Positions 1 to 7,949 of a stretch of DNA of 64,000 nt are shown piece by piece. The stretch is from Salirhabdus euzebyi (lineage in GTDB: Bacteria > Bacillota > Bacilli > Bacillales > Alkalibacillaceae): assembly GCF_014207435.1 (NCBI RefSeq), contig NZ_JACHGH010000007.1, positions 1 to 64,000 of the forward strand, written 5' to 3'. The translations under genes and the position numbers were made by a program. Below the pieces are notes generated by a model, which worked only from the letters and a program-made list of their open reading frames with translations, did not search any database and was not told the DNA's origin. Each line of letters begins with the position of its first letter. Positions within the stretch are counted from its first letter, which is position 1.

Positions 1-95
1 GTCACACCTGTACCCATTCCGAACACAGAAGTTAAGCTCTCCAGCGCCGATGGTAGTTGGGGTTCTTCCCCTGCGAGAGTAGGACGCTGCTGGGC
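1..95 (+). rRNA. rrf: 5S rRNA, 3' part
   Basis: The window opens inside a 5S rRNA: the conserved CCGAACACAGAAGTTAAGC segment lies near 19-37, and the 3' end of the molecule falls at about 95. The 5' end is outside the window. A tRNA gene begins 12 bases later, so this is the distal end of an rrn operon with a downstream tRNA cluster. Confidence 0.95.
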
Positions 96-107
96 GTATA
101 TAGTTAT

Positions 108-182
108 TCCACCGTAGCTCAGAGGTAGAGCAATCGGCTGTTAACCGATTGGTCGTAGGTTCGAATCCTACCGGTGGAGCCA
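108..182 (+). tRNA. tRNA-Asn (GTT)
   Basis: Cloverleaf with a 7-bp acceptor stem (TCCACCG at 108-114 with CGGTGGA at 172-178), anticodon GTT, a TTCGAATC T-loop and an encoded CCA end. Confidence 0.96.
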
Positions 183-185
183 TAT

Positions 186-258
186 GCTTCCATAGCTCAG
201 CAGGTAGAGCACTTCCATGGTAAGGAAGAGGTCGCCGGTTCAAGCCCGGCTGGAAGCT
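186..258 (+). tRNA. tRNA-Thr (GGT)
   Basis: Acceptor arms GCTTCCA (186-192) and TGGAAGC (251-257) pair. The anticodon stem CTTCC/GGAAG encloses the loop ATGGTAA, giving anticodon GGT. CCA is not encoded. Confidence 0.95.
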
Positions 259-320
259 TTGGTCCGAACTCTACCGAATTAATTTCAAAGATTATTAGAG
301 ACGTTGCTTTTATATAGAGT

Positions 321-392
321 GGCCCGTTGGTCAAGCGGTTAAGACACCGCCCTTTCACGGCGGTAACACGGGTTCGAATCCCGTACGGGTCA
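321..392 (+). tRNA. tRNA-Glu (TTC)
   Basis: The acceptor stem GGCCCGT/ACGGGTC contains one G-T pair. The anticodon stem CCGCC/GGCGG holds the loop CTTTCAC, anticodon TTC. CCA is not encoded. Confidence 0.95.
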
Positions 393-399
393 TCACATT

Positions 400-475
400 G
401 GAGGATTAGCTCAGCTGGGAGAGCACCTGCCTTACAAGCAGGGGGTCGGCGGTTCGATCCCGTCATCCTCCACCA
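400..475 (+). tRNA. tRNA-Val (TAC)
   Basis: Acceptor stem GGAGGAT/ATCCTCC. The anticodon loop CTTACAA gives TAC, and CCA is encoded. Confidence 0.96.
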
Positions 476-543
476 TACTACATTTATAATAAATGTCGGT
501 TCTAGGCTGCAAACAAAGTCATGCCCTTTGGGTACACAACTTA

Positions 544-619
<76 letters not shown>

Positions 620-635
620 TTAAGTAATTATATAT

Positions 636-720
636 GGAGGGGTAGCGAAGTGGCTAAACGCGGCGGACTGTAAATCCGCTCCCTCAGGGTTCGGCGGTTC
701 GAATCCGTCCCCCTCCACCA
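636..720 (+). tRNA. tRNA-Tyr (GTA)
   Basis: An 85-nt class II tRNA with a long variable arm, anticodon GTA, acceptor stem GGAGGGG/CCCCTCC and encoded CCA. Confidence 0.96.
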
Positions 721-724
721 TTGT

Positions 725-799
725 TGGGCCATAGCCAAGCGGTAAGGCACCGGATTTTGATTCCGCCATGCCCAGGTTCGAATCCTGGTGGCCCAGCCA
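725..799 (+). tRNA. tRNA-Gln (TTG)
   Basis: Acceptor stem TGGGCCA/TGGCCCA. The anticodon loop TTTTGAT gives TTG, and CCA is encoded. Confidence 0.95.
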
Positions 800-824
800 T
801 TTTTTTATTATTTAACAACAGAAC

Positions 825-897
825 GAGCCATTAGCTCAGTCGGTAGAGCATCTGACTTTTAATCAGAGGGTCGGAGGTTCGAATCCTCCATGGCTCA
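825..897 (+). tRNA. tRNA-Lys (TTT)
   Basis: Acceptor stem GAGCCAT/ATGGCTC with anticodon TTT. CCA is not encoded. Confidence 0.95.
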
Positions 898-903
898 TCG
901 TTT

Positions 904-978
904 GCGGAAGTAGTTCAGTGGTAGAACACCACCTTGCCAAGGTGGGGGTCGCGGGTTCGAATCCCGTCTTCCGCTCCA
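904..978 (+). tRNA. tRNA-Gly (GCC)
   Basis: Acceptor stem GCGGAAG/CTTCCGC with anticodon GCC and encoded CCA. Confidence 0.95.
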
Positions 979-990
979 GAGGTAATTTAA

Positions 991-1066
991 GGGGCCTTAG
1001 CTCAGCTGGGAGAGCGCCTGCCTTGCACGCAGGAGGTCAGCGGTTCGATCCCGCTAGGCTCCACCA
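991..1066 (+). tRNA. tRNA-Ala (TGC)
   Basis: Acceptor stem GGGGCCT/AGGCTCC with anticodon TGC and encoded CCA. It is the last tRNA of the cluster; a terminator hairpin follows 16 bases later. Confidence 0.95.
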
Positions 1067-1081
1067 ATACATATTTTAAAC

Positions 1082-1113
1082 AAACTGTTCTCTTATAAGA
1101 GAACAGTTTTTTT
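1082..1113 (+). terminator. Rho-independent terminator of rrn/tRNA operon
   Basis: A near-perfect hairpin (AAACTGTTCTCTTA paired with TAAGAGAACAGTTT) is followed directly by a T-run. It ends the rRNA-tRNA transcript. Confidence 0.92.
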
Positions 1114-1292
1114 GTGTTCATTTTATCTTCTTAAATCAGAAAATTAATAGATGCTAATTAAAAGCCAAGAAACTTTACGTTATAAACTTTTTTTAATAAG
1201 AAAAGATACGTATATATATACATTATTTTGTCCAGTTGAATCATTGCTACATCTCTATCTAAAATAAGAGTAGAGAAAAAGGAGGAAGAGCC

Positions 1293-2198
1293 ATGTTAAA
1301 TAAAGATATATCTGTAATAGGAGTTCCAATGGACTTAGGCCAAAATCGACGAGGGGTTGATATGGGTCCTAGTGCCATCCGTTATGCTGGTGTGATTGAA
1401 CGACTAGAAGCACTAAAGCTTAACATAGAGGATTTGGGGGATATTGAAATTAAGCGTCCAGATCGTCGCAAATTAAATAATGAGGGCAATTTGCGTAATT
1501 TAGAGGAAGTTGCAACCGGGAATGAAAATTTAGCATTAGCTGTAGATGAGGTTATAAAAAAAGGCAATTTTCCATTAGTATTAGGCGGAGACCATAGCAT
1601 TTCAATAGGTAGCCTAGCTGGAATATCTAAGCACTATGAAAACCTAGGAGTAATTTGGTACGATGCTCATGCTGATTTGAATTCGGGTGAAACATCACCA
1701 TCAGGTAATATTCATGGAATGCCGTTAGGGGTTAGTATAGGAATTGGGCATGAGCGTTTAGTTAAACTAGGTGGCTATGGGCCAAAAATTAAGCCAGAAA
1801 ATATAGTGATAATAGGTGCAAGATCGATTGACGAAGGTGAACGTAAACTGATAAAAGAAAAAGGTATTAAAGTATTTACAATGCATGAAGTTGATCGTCT
1901 AGGTATGTCTAAAGTAATGGGTGAAACGATAAATTATTTAAAGGAACGTACTGACAGTGTTCATTTAAGCCTAGATTTAGATGGATTAGACCCAATGGAT
2001 GCCCCGGGGGTTGGGACACCAGTAATTGGTGGATTAAGCTATAGAGAAAGTCATCTGGCTATGGAGATGCTAGCAGAAGCAAAAATTATTACATCAGCAG
2101 AGTTTGTAGAAGTAAATCCAATTTTAGATGAAAAGAATAAAACAGCATCAGTAGCTGTTGGATTAATGGGTTCTCTATTTGGCGAGAAATTGTTATAA
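1293..2198 (+). CDS. rocF: Arginase
   Basis: A 301-residue arginase that hydrolyses L-arginine to ornithine and urea in the cytoplasm, the first step of the Bacillus Roc pathway. The binuclear Mn site is visible: GGDH at residues 98-101, DAHAD at 124-128 and SLDLDGLDP at 226-234. Length matches the family (about 300 residues). An AAGGAGGA ribosome site lies just upstream of the ATG. The gene is monocistronic, flanked by the tRNA terminator upstream and its own hairpin at 2221. I found no clear -24/-12 sigma-L promoter of the type that drives B. subtilis rocDEF, so control may differ. Confidence 0.95.
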   Translation: MLNKDISVIGVPMDLGQNRRGVDMGPSAIRYAGVIERLEALKLNIEDLGDIEIKRPDRRKLNNEGNLRNLEEVATGNENLALAVDEVIKKGNFPLVLGGDHSISIGSLAGISKHYENLGVIWYDAHADLNSGETSPSGNIHGMPLGVSIGIGHERLVKLGGYGPKIKPENIVIIGARSIDEGERKLIKEKGIKVFTMHEVDRLGMSKVMGETINYLKERTDSVHLSLDLDGLDPMDAPGVGTPVIGGLSYRESHLAMEMLAEAKIITSAEFVEVNPILDEKNKTASVAVGLMGSLFGEKLL

Positions 2199-2220
2199 TT
2201 AGGATAAGACAACGATAATC

Positions 2221-2256
2221 AGCAACTTATGTCATCATAAGTTGCTTCCTTTTTTA
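2221..2256 (+). terminator. Terminator after rocF
   Basis: Inverted repeat AGCAACTTATG/CATAAGTTGCT followed by a T-rich tract, 22 bases after the rocF stop codon. Confidence 0.88.
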
Positions 2257-2325
2257 TTTAAGAGATCCAATCAAATCTTTAAGCGGAATTTTTTTGACTT
2301 TACCTGAGTACTCACGTACTGGTAA

Positions 2326-2418
2326 GTATTAATTGCGGTACATAATGATGATAAAGGGAATTTAGTTATTGCCCGTGCTAAGAGGCTTGGCATTAAGCCA
2401 GGTTTTATTTATGTTTAA
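2326..2418 (+). pseudogene. Possible Y-family DNA polymerase fragment
   Basis: The 331-base gap between rocF and sigW contains a 31-codon open stretch with no start codon that ends in TAA. Its peptide (…VHNDDKGNLVIAR…AKRLGIKPG…) resembles the N-terminal palm motif of UmuC/UvrX-type polymerases, where a V-x-SNNDG…IAR…AK-LGIK-G pattern is usual. I see no further homologous sequence on either side, so if real it is a decayed remnant. The resemblance is short and could be chance. Confidence 0.3.
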
Positions 2419-2463
2419 TAAGAACACTTCACTTCTTCGAAAAGCAAAAAAAGTTGAAATTTT

Positions 2464-2490
2464 TGAAACCAGATTTGTTTGGTGTTCGTA
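2464..2490 (+). promoter_or_regulatory. Sigma-W type promoter of sigW-rsiW
   Basis: TGAAAC at 2464-2469 and CGTA at 2487-2490 are separated by 17 bases. This matches the known ECF sigma W consensus (TGAAAC, 16-17 bases, CGTA) and lies 40 bases before the sigW start, so autoregulation is expected. Confidence 0.88.
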
Positions 2491-2529
2491 CATGTATAGA
2501 ACCCGCAAATCAAGCGGAGGTACTTAAAG

Positions 2530-3093
2530 ATGGAAACCATCATCAAACAAAAAATTAAACAAGTAAAAAAAGGTGATCAATCTGCTTTTGAAGAAGTGGT
2601 AAACTTTTATCAAAACAAGGTTTTTCAAATATGTTATCGAATGTTGGGTAACATTCACGAAGCAGAAGATATAGCACAAGAAGCATTTATAAGAGCTTAT
2701 ACAAATATTCACTCCTTTGATGAGACGAGAAAGTTTTCTACTTGGTTATACCGAATAGCTACAAATCTTTCTATTGATCGTATAAGAAAAAAGAAGCCAG
2801 ACTACTTTTTAGATGCAGAGGTTCCGGGTACTGAAGGATTAACAATGTATTCCCAACTTTCAACCGATGAACCATTACCTGAAGATGAGGTTGAAAGTCT
2901 GGAGCTCCAATCGTATATCCAAAAGCAAGTGATGACTTTACCCGAAAAATATCGCTCAGTCATTACATTAAGGTACATAGACGATTTATCCCTTTTAGAG
3001 ATAAGTGAAATTTTGGATATGCCTATGGGTACTGTAAAAACCCGTATCCACCGTGGTAGGGAAGCTTTACGGAAAAAGCTTCAGGATTTGTAA
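2530..3093 (+). CDS. sigW: ECF RNA polymerase sigma factor SigW
   Basis: A 187-residue ECF sigma factor, the same length as B. subtilis SigW. Region 2 covers about residues 25-90, with the core-binding segment around 45-60. Region 4 covers about 130-182, with the helix-turn-helix at 153-178. SigW directs the cell-envelope stress regulon (antimicrobial peptides, detergents). Its own promoter is visible upstream, with a GGAGG ribosome site before the ATG. The anti-sigma gene follows 14 bases later, the usual sigW-rsiW operon. Confidence 0.96.
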   Translation: METIIKQKIKQVKKGDQSAFEEVVNFYQNKVFQICYRMLGNIHEAEDIAQEAFIRAYTNIHSFDETRKFSTWLYRIATNLSIDRIRKKKPDYFLDAEVPGTEGLTMYSQLSTDEPLPEDEVESLELQSYIQKQVMTLPEKYRSVITLRYIDDLSLLEISEILDMPMGTVKTRIHRGREALRKKLQDL

Positions 3094-3107
3094 GGGAGTG
3101 TATAAGG

Positions 3108-3758
3108 ATGAATTGTCCAAGAGAAATAGTAGAGTATATGCATAAATATTTGGATCATGAAATTACTCGAGACGAAGAAAAAAAATTAAGGGACCACCTT
3201 GTAAAATGTGAAGGGTGTCAACATCATTTTCATGAATTAAAGCGTACCACTACATTAGTTCAAAGTATAAGCAACGTGCAAGCACCAACGAACTTTGCCT
3301 CTAAAGTAATGAACAGTTTGCCGAAAGAGAAAAAAACAATTAGCTATAAAAGATGGTTTAAAGCTCATCCGGTTTTTACTGCAGCAGCCATTTTCTTTGT
3401 GCTTATGCTATCAAGCATAGTTTCCTTATGGAATCAAGGTGATCAGCTAGTTGTTTCCAACCAGGAGCACATTGTTTTTGAAGATAATGTCGTGATTGTT
3501 CCTGAAGGTAAAGTCATATCAGGCGACTTAGTAGTGAAAAATGGCGACTTGAGAATTGAAGGAAAAGTAGAAGGTGATGTAATTTTAATTAATGGAAAAT
3601 TATTGAATGATTCCTTTGAAGATGGGGATAAGCTTAAAGCATCTGCTGGCGAAGTTACTGGTGAGATTGAAGTCGTAAACCAAGTATTTGAGTGGGCTTG
3701 GTATCATGTGAAAAAGACAGTAGGTAAAGTTGTTTCTTTTAGTGGCTCCGTTTTTTAA
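3108..3758 (+). CDS. rsiW: Anti-sigma-W factor RsiW
   Basis: A 216-residue single-pass membrane protein that holds SigW inactive until regulated proteolysis (PrsW, then RasP) removes it. The zinc-anti-sigma motif is present as H30-x3-C34-x2-C37, and one transmembrane helix spans about residues 87-107. The extracytoplasmic part (about 110-216) is rich in beta-forming valine/glycine stretches. It is slightly longer than B. subtilis RsiW (208 residues). Co-transcribed with sigW. Confidence 0.94.
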   Translation: MNCPREIVEYMHKYLDHEITRDEEKKLRDHLVKCEGCQHHFHELKRTTTLVQSISNVQAPTNFASKVMNSLPKEKKTISYKRWFKAHPVFTAAAIFFVLMLSSIVSLWNQGDQLVVSNQEHIVFEDNVVIVPEGKVISGDLVVKNGDLRIEGKVEGDVILINGKLLNDSFEDGDKLKASAGEVTGEIEVVNQVFEWAWYHVKKTVGKVVSFSGSVF

Positions 3759-3853
3759 TCGTTTATTGTTTTATTATAAAACTAATTTTTCAACTTAGGT
3801 GAATACACATGTAAGCGAAGTATCTCCTTACGGTTGATTAGGTACATCTTGTT

Positions 3854-3890
3854 GGGCATGAGTTCACAATTTGATTGGACTCATGCCCTT
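3854..3890 (+). terminator. Hairpin after rsiW
   Basis: Ten-base arms GGGCATGAGT and ACTCATGCCC surround a 15-base loop. The tail TTCACTTT is only moderately T-rich, so termination efficiency is uncertain. Confidence 0.5.
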
Positions 3891-3935
3891 CACTTTGCCT
3901 CTAGTCAGGTATCCTCGCGTTCAAATCTTTATGTA

Positions 3936-3944
3936 TGCTATAAT
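3936..3944 (+). promoter_or_regulatory. Extended -10 promoter for cdaA-cdaR-glmM
   Basis: TGC followed by a perfect TATAAT (3939-3944) forms an extended -10 element about 60 bases before cdaA. No good -35 hexamer is visible, as is common for TGn promoters. Confidence 0.6.
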
Positions 3945-4006
3945 AAAATTAGTGTGAAAAAATGTAAATTTATTTTATCAATACAACGGTAGAAGGAAGT
4001 GTGCAC

Positions 4007-4822
4007 ATGCTTGATGGGGGATTTGATTTCGTAGAATTATTGCGAATAATTATAGATGTCGCCCTTGTATGGTTTGTTTTATATAAATTATTCATGCTAA
4101 TCAGGGGTACAAAAGCTGTTCAGCTTTTAAAAGGTATATTTGTTGTGTTAGCTATCTTTTTCTTGAGCTCCATCTTTGGGTTGCAGACTGTTCGATGGCT
4201 AATGTGGCAAACCATTATGTGGGGACCATTAGCTGTCATAATCCTTTTCCAACCTGAAATAAGGCGGGCTCTGGAACAATTAGGTAGAGGAAAGTTCTTT
4301 TCCCGGAGCTATTCTGAAGAACAGGAAATTAATCATTCGATAGAGGCTATCGTTAAATCATGTCAGTACATGGCAAAACGAAGAATCGGTGCATTAATTT
4401 CCATTGAAAGAGAAACAGGTATGAGTGACTATGTGGAAACAGGTATCGCTATTAATGGTAAATTAACGAGCGAGCTTTTGACCAATATATTCATTCCTAA
4501 CACACCATTACATGATGGTGCTGTTATTATTAAAAGAGACGTCATTGAAGCAGCAGCATGTTATCTTCCGTTGTCTGAAAGTCCTTTTATTTCAAAAGAA
4601 CTAGGAACTCGGCACCGTGCAGCATTAGGTATTAGCGAGGTAACCGATGCCCTTACAATCGTTGTGTCCGAGGAAACAGGATCGGTATCCTGTACAAAGA
4701 ACGGGGAACTACACCGAAGTTTAGAAGATGACGCACTAAGAGAAATTCTATCTAGTGAGTTAAAGTCGATTTTTGCTCCAGCGACAAAAAGTTGGAACTG
4801 GAGGGGGAAGAAAAATGGATAA
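4007..4822 (+). CDS. cdaA: Diadenylate cyclase CdaA
   Basis: A membrane-bound cyclase of about 271 residues that makes c-di-AMP from two ATP. Three N-terminal transmembrane helices (to about residue 85) precede the DAC domain, with the catalytic DGA and RHR motifs near residues 170-172 and 202-204. The ATG at 4007 is preferred because AAGGAAG sits 7 bases upstream; the in-frame GTG at 4001 would be one base from that site. It overlaps the next gene by 8 bases, and the gene order cdaA-cdaR-glmM is the conserved Firmicute operon linking c-di-AMP to cell-wall precursor synthesis. Confidence 0.95.
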   Translation: MLDGGFDFVELLRIIIDVALVWFVLYKLFMLIRGTKAVQLLKGIFVVLAIFFLSSIFGLQTVRWLMWQTIMWGPLAVIILFQPEIRRALEQLGRGKFFSRSYSEEQEINHSIEAIVKSCQYMAKRRIGALISIERETGMSDYVETGIAINGKLTSELLTNIFIPNTPLHDGAVIIKRDVIEAAACYLPLSESPFISKELGTRHRAALGISEVTDALTIVVSEETGSVSCTKNGELHRSLEDDALREILSSELKSIFAPATKSWNWRGKKNG

Positions 4823-6050
4823 GTGGTTAAAGACCCCTTGGTTTATAAGAGTAATTTCTTTACTACTCGCTATTGGTTTATATGTAACGGTAAGCTTAAA
4901 TGAACAAAATGCAACTCGCCCTGACGGAACTATTTTCCCGAAAACTTCAAACGAAGTAGCCACTATAAATAATGTTCCATTACAGGTTCATTTAGATGAA
5001 GAAAAATATGTTGTACAAGGTGTTCCACAGTATGTAAGTGTTTCGATTCAAGGTTCTACAAGTGTAGTAGAGGCTACGGCCAGACAGAGAAACTTTGATA
5101 TATTCGTTGACTTAGAAGGTTTAGAAGAGGGCACTCATGAAGTGAAGGTACAGCATCAAGGTATATCGAATCAACTATCTGTTCAAATGGAACCAGAGAC
5201 ATTAGAAGTTACGATTGAGGAAAGGGCTACGAGTGAGTTTAAAGCTGAAGTAGAAATGTTGAATTATGAAGATATGGATGATGGGTTTATTTTAGGAGAA
5301 CCAATCATTTCACCTGAAACAGTTAGTGTCACTGGCTCTAAGTCAGAAGTCGACAAAGTTGCAATGGTTAAAGCAATTGTTGATTTGACCGGGGTAACAG
5401 ATGAAATAGATATAAGAAATGCACCCGTTAAGGTGTATGACCAACAAGGAAATGAGCTTAATGTGTATGTAAACCCATCTACCGTTCATGTGCAAATACC
5501 ACTAGAGGTTGGCAGAAAAGAAGTACCTTTAACCTATACAACTACGGGTGAATTAGGTGAAGGAATAAGCCTAGAGTCTATTTCTCTAGAACAAGATACG
5601 GTGATGGTATTCGGACAAGCTGAAGTGTTAAATGGTATTGAGAGCATAGATAATCTCATTATTGATTTAACTAATATAACAGAAGATAAAACAATAGAAC
5701 TAGTTGTTCCTATTCCACCAGGAGTGACTAGAGTAGAACCGATAACTGTCAATGCAACTATTAACGTAGAACCAACAGAAACGGTAACCATCGAAAATAT
5801 ACCTATCCAAGTAACGAACTTGGAGGATGGAAAAACGGTTTCATTTATAGAGCCAGAAGAAGAAACTGTTGCGATAACTGTATTTGGAACAGCTCAACAA
5901 CTAAAAGATATATCTGAAGAACAATTTTCGGCAAGTATAAATGTAGAAGGTTTCTTTAATGGTGAATTTGAAACAGTAATCGACCTTAAAGGTCCAGATG
6001 GTATTATGATGAAACCAAATTACAATAATGCACGTGTGCGAATTGAGTAA
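4815..6050 (+). CDS. cdaR: CdaA regulatory protein CdaR (YbbR)
   Basis: A 411-residue protein with one N-terminal transmembrane helix (about residues 9-27) and four extracytoplasmic YbbR repeats. In characterised Bacilli it binds CdaA and modulates c-di-AMP synthesis. The start at 4815 is chosen because GGAGGGGGAAG lies directly upstream; it gives an 8-base overlap with cdaA, suggesting translational coupling. Confidence 0.93.
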   Translation: MDKWLKTPWFIRVISLLLAIGLYVTVSLNEQNATRPDGTIFPKTSNEVATINNVPLQVHLDEEKYVVQGVPQYVSVSIQGSTSVVEATARQRNFDIFVDLEGLEEGTHEVKVQHQGISNQLSVQMEPETLEVTIEERATSEFKAEVEMLNYEDMDDGFILGEPIISPETVSVTGSKSEVDKVAMVKAIVDLTGVTDEIDIRNAPVKVYDQQGNELNVYVNPSTVHVQIPLEVGRKEVPLTYTTTGELGEGISLESISLEQDTVMVFGQAEVLNGIESIDNLIIDLTNITEDKTIELVVPIPPGVTRVEPITVNATINVEPTETVTIENIPIQVTNLEDGKTVSFIEPEEETVAITVFGTAQQLKDISEEQFSASINVEGFFNGEFETVIDLKGPDGIMMKPNYNNARVRIE

Positions 6051-6089
6051 ATAGAATGTTAGGGAACAGAGTGAAGGAGCGATCTTAAT

Positions 6090-7442
6090 ATGGGTAAATA
6101 TTTTGGTACTGACGGTGTAAGAGGCGTTGCGAACAAGGACTTGACACCTGAGTTAGCTTTTAAATTAGGCCGTTATGGCGGATATGTACTAACGAAGGAT
6201 AGTGAAAAACGTCCAAAAGTATTAATTGGTCGCGACACCCGTATTTCAGGGCATATGCTTGAGGGAGCATTAGTTGCTGGACTTCTTTCTGTTGGTGCAG
6301 AGGTTATGCGTTTGGGTGTTATTTCTACACCGGGTGTTGCCTTTTTAACAAAAGCGTTAGGAGCAGAAGCTGGGGTAATGATTTCAGCATCTCATAATCC
6401 AGTAGAAGACAACGGGATTAAATTTTTTAGTCCAGATGGATTTAAATTAACAGATGCTCAAGAAGCGGAAATCGAAAAGCTAATTGATCAAGAAGAAGAT
6501 TTACTTCCACGTCCAACGGGAGCAGGAGTAGGGCAGGTAAATGACTACTTCGAGGGCGGCCAAAAATATATGCAGTACTTAAAGCAAACAATTGACTATG
6601 ATTTTGATGGTTTGCACATCGCTTTAGACTGCGCGAATGGTTCTACTTCATCACTTGCACCGCATTTATTTGCTGACTTAGAGGCAGAAATATCGACGAT
6701 AGGAACATCCCCGGATGGACTAAATATTAATGATGGTGTTGGCTCAACGCATCCTGAAACCTTGCGCGAGGTAGTAATGGAAAAGGGTGCAGATATAGGT
6801 CTTGCTTTTGATGGTGATGGTGATCGTTTAATAGCCATTGATGAAAAAGGAAATATCGTTGATGGTGACCAAATCATGTATATTTGCGCGAAGTATTTAA
6901 AATCAAAAGGTAGACTAAAGCAAGATACAGTTGTTTCCACAATAATGAGTAATATAGGCTTTTATAAAGCCATTGAAGCAAATGATATGTACAGTGTGAA
7001 AACAGCTGTTGGTGATCGATATGTCATGGAAGAAATGCGTAAAAGTGGCTACAACTTAGGTGGAGAGCAATCGGGTCATATCATCTTCCTCGATTACATT
7101 ACTACTGGAGATGGCATGCTTTCTGCTCTACAATTAGTAAATATTTTAAAAGATACTGGGAAGAAATTATCTGAATTGGCAGAGGAAATGGAAATTTTCC
7201 CGCAAGTATTAAAAAATATAAAAGTTATTGATAAAAATCAAATCCATACAAATTCTCTTATACAAGAAGAAATAAACAAAGTGGAAGAAAGTTTAGGAAG
7301 TAATGGAAGAGTACTTGTCCGACCGTCAGGTACTGAACCACTTGTCCGAGTAATGGTTGAAGCCCCGACCAAAGAGGATTGCGAAAAGTATGTAGATCAA
7401 GTGGCAACAGTTATCCAACAACAATTAGGTATGAAAGAATAA
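6090..7442 (+). CDS. glmM: Phosphoglucosamine mutase
   Basis: A 450-residue alpha-D-phosphohexomutase that interconverts glucosamine-6-phosphate and glucosamine-1-phosphate for UDP-GlcNAc synthesis. The catalytic phosphoserine loop ISASHNP places the serine at residue 101. The Mg-binding DGDGDR is at 241-246, and the C-terminal phosphate-binding [10 protein letters not shown] is near 411-420. Length is normal. It ends the cda operon and is followed by the glmS leader. Confidence 0.97.
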   Translation: MGKYFGTDGVRGVANKDLTPELAFKLGRYGGYVLTKDSEKRPKVLIGRDTRISGHMLEGALVAGLLSVGAEVMRLGVISTPGVAFLTKALGAEAGVMISASHNPVEDNGIKFFSPDGFKLTDAQEAEIEKLIDQEEDLLPRPTGAGVGQVNDYFEGGQKYMQYLKQTIDYDFDGLHIALDCANGSTSSLAPHLFADLEAEISTIGTSPDGLNINDGVGSTHPETLREVVMEKGADIGLAFDGDGDRLIAIDEKGNIVDGDQIMYICAKYLKSKGRLKQDTVVSTIMSNIGFYKAIEANDMYSVKTAVGDRYVMEEMRKSGYNLGGEQSGHIIFLDYITTGDGMLSALQLVNILKDTGKKLSELAEEMEIFPQVLKNIKVIDKNQIHTNSLIQEEINKVEESLGSNGRVLVRPSGTEPLVRVMVEAPTKEDCEKYVDQVATVIQQQLGMKE

Positions 7443-7446
7443 CAAA

Positions 7447-7486
7447 GATATGCGCAGGTATCACAAAGAAGTGACCTGCGCATATT
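7447..7486 (+). terminator. Hairpin after glmM
   Basis: Long arms ATATGCGCAGGT and ACCTGCGCATAT flank a loop of about 14 bases. The tail TTGTATTATG is weakly T-rich, so this may be a modest terminator. Confidence 0.6.
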
Positions 7487-7529
7487 GTATTATGTAAGAT
7501 ATGAAATGAAATTGTAACAAAAAATGGCA

Positions 7530-7559
7530 TTGACGCGTCTTACTATTGTCGGATAAAAT
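7530..7559 (+). promoter_or_regulatory. Sigma-A promoter of glmS
   Basis: TTGACG (7530-7535) and TAAAAT (7554-7559) are separated by 18 bases. This places the start of a long (about 380-base) glmS leader that includes the ribozyme. Confidence 0.65.
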
Positions 7560-7614
7560 TGTAATTGCGCCTTGTGATAAAAACGCAAACTTCAACAAAG
7601 AATATCATTAATTG

Positions 7615-7632
7615 GAATCAAGGCCTTGATTC
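7615..7632 (+). repeat. 18-bp perfect palindrome in glmS leader
   Basis: GAATCAAGGCCTTGATTC is its own reverse complement. It lies in the untranslated leader about 37 bases before the ribozyme cleavage site. As RNA it could fold only with a short strained loop or dimerise; as DNA it could be an operator. No function is assigned. Confidence 0.6.
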
Positions 7633-7653
7633 GAACATAGACAGGAGGGTCGT

Positions 7654-7668
7654 ATGTTAAAAATATAA
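7654..7668 (+). other. Candidate 4-codon upstream ORF in glmS leader
   Basis: AGGAGG at 7643-7648 is followed 5 bases later by ATG TTA AAA ATA TAA, encoding M-L-K-I. The stop codon ends one base before the glmS ribozyme cleavage site (A7669/G7670). The ribosome site and spacing are good, but coding of so short a peptide cannot be shown from sequence alone. Confidence 0.4.
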
Positions 7669-7838
7669 AGCGCCAGGACTAGATCGTACAGAGCGAACTA
7701 ATGAGTAAAACTAAACTCAGGTCGCTATAGATTTAGTTGACGAGGTGGAGGTTCATCGAGATTGTTCGGCGGATGCCTCCCGGTTGTTACATCTCAACCG
7801 CACGTTTTGAATGGAAAACAAAGAGGTGACTCTTTGCA
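7660..7838 (+). ncRNA. glmS ribozyme/riboswitch
   Basis: A glucosamine-6-phosphate-dependent self-cleaving RNA that lowers glmS expression when product is abundant. The conserved blocks are all present: AGCGCCAGGACTAGA after the cleavage site at A7669/G7670, GACGAGGTGGAGGTT, TTCGGCGGATGCCTCCCGG, a following CGGTTG/CAACCG stem, and the 3' hairpin AAAGAGGTGACTCTTT near 7819-7836. The order and spacing match the B. subtilis element. Confidence 0.95.
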
Positions 7839-7876
7839 CAAATATTCAAGACAAGATGAAACACTTAAAACACGAG

Positions 7877-7928
7877 AAAGGGGCAAACAAAAAGCCCCTA
7901 TTAAATAGCAAGGTCTGTTTGCCCCTTT
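7877..7928 (+). other. 12-bp hairpin between glmS ribozyme and start
   Basis: AAAGGGGCAAAC (7877-7888) pairs perfectly with GTTTGCCCCTTT (7917-7928), ending just before the AAGGGAGGA ribosome site. A shorter alternative stem, GGGGC (7880-7884) with GCCCC (about 7894-7898), excludes the long one. There is no T-run, so it is not an ordinary terminator. Confidence 0.6.
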
Positions 7929-7949
7929 ACTAAGGGAGGAAACACGAAT

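Noticed and set aside
7877-7928. Rho-independent terminator upstream of glmS
   Set aside because: The stem is perfect but no T-run follows, and the ribosome site comes directly after; kept only as a hairpin of unknown role.
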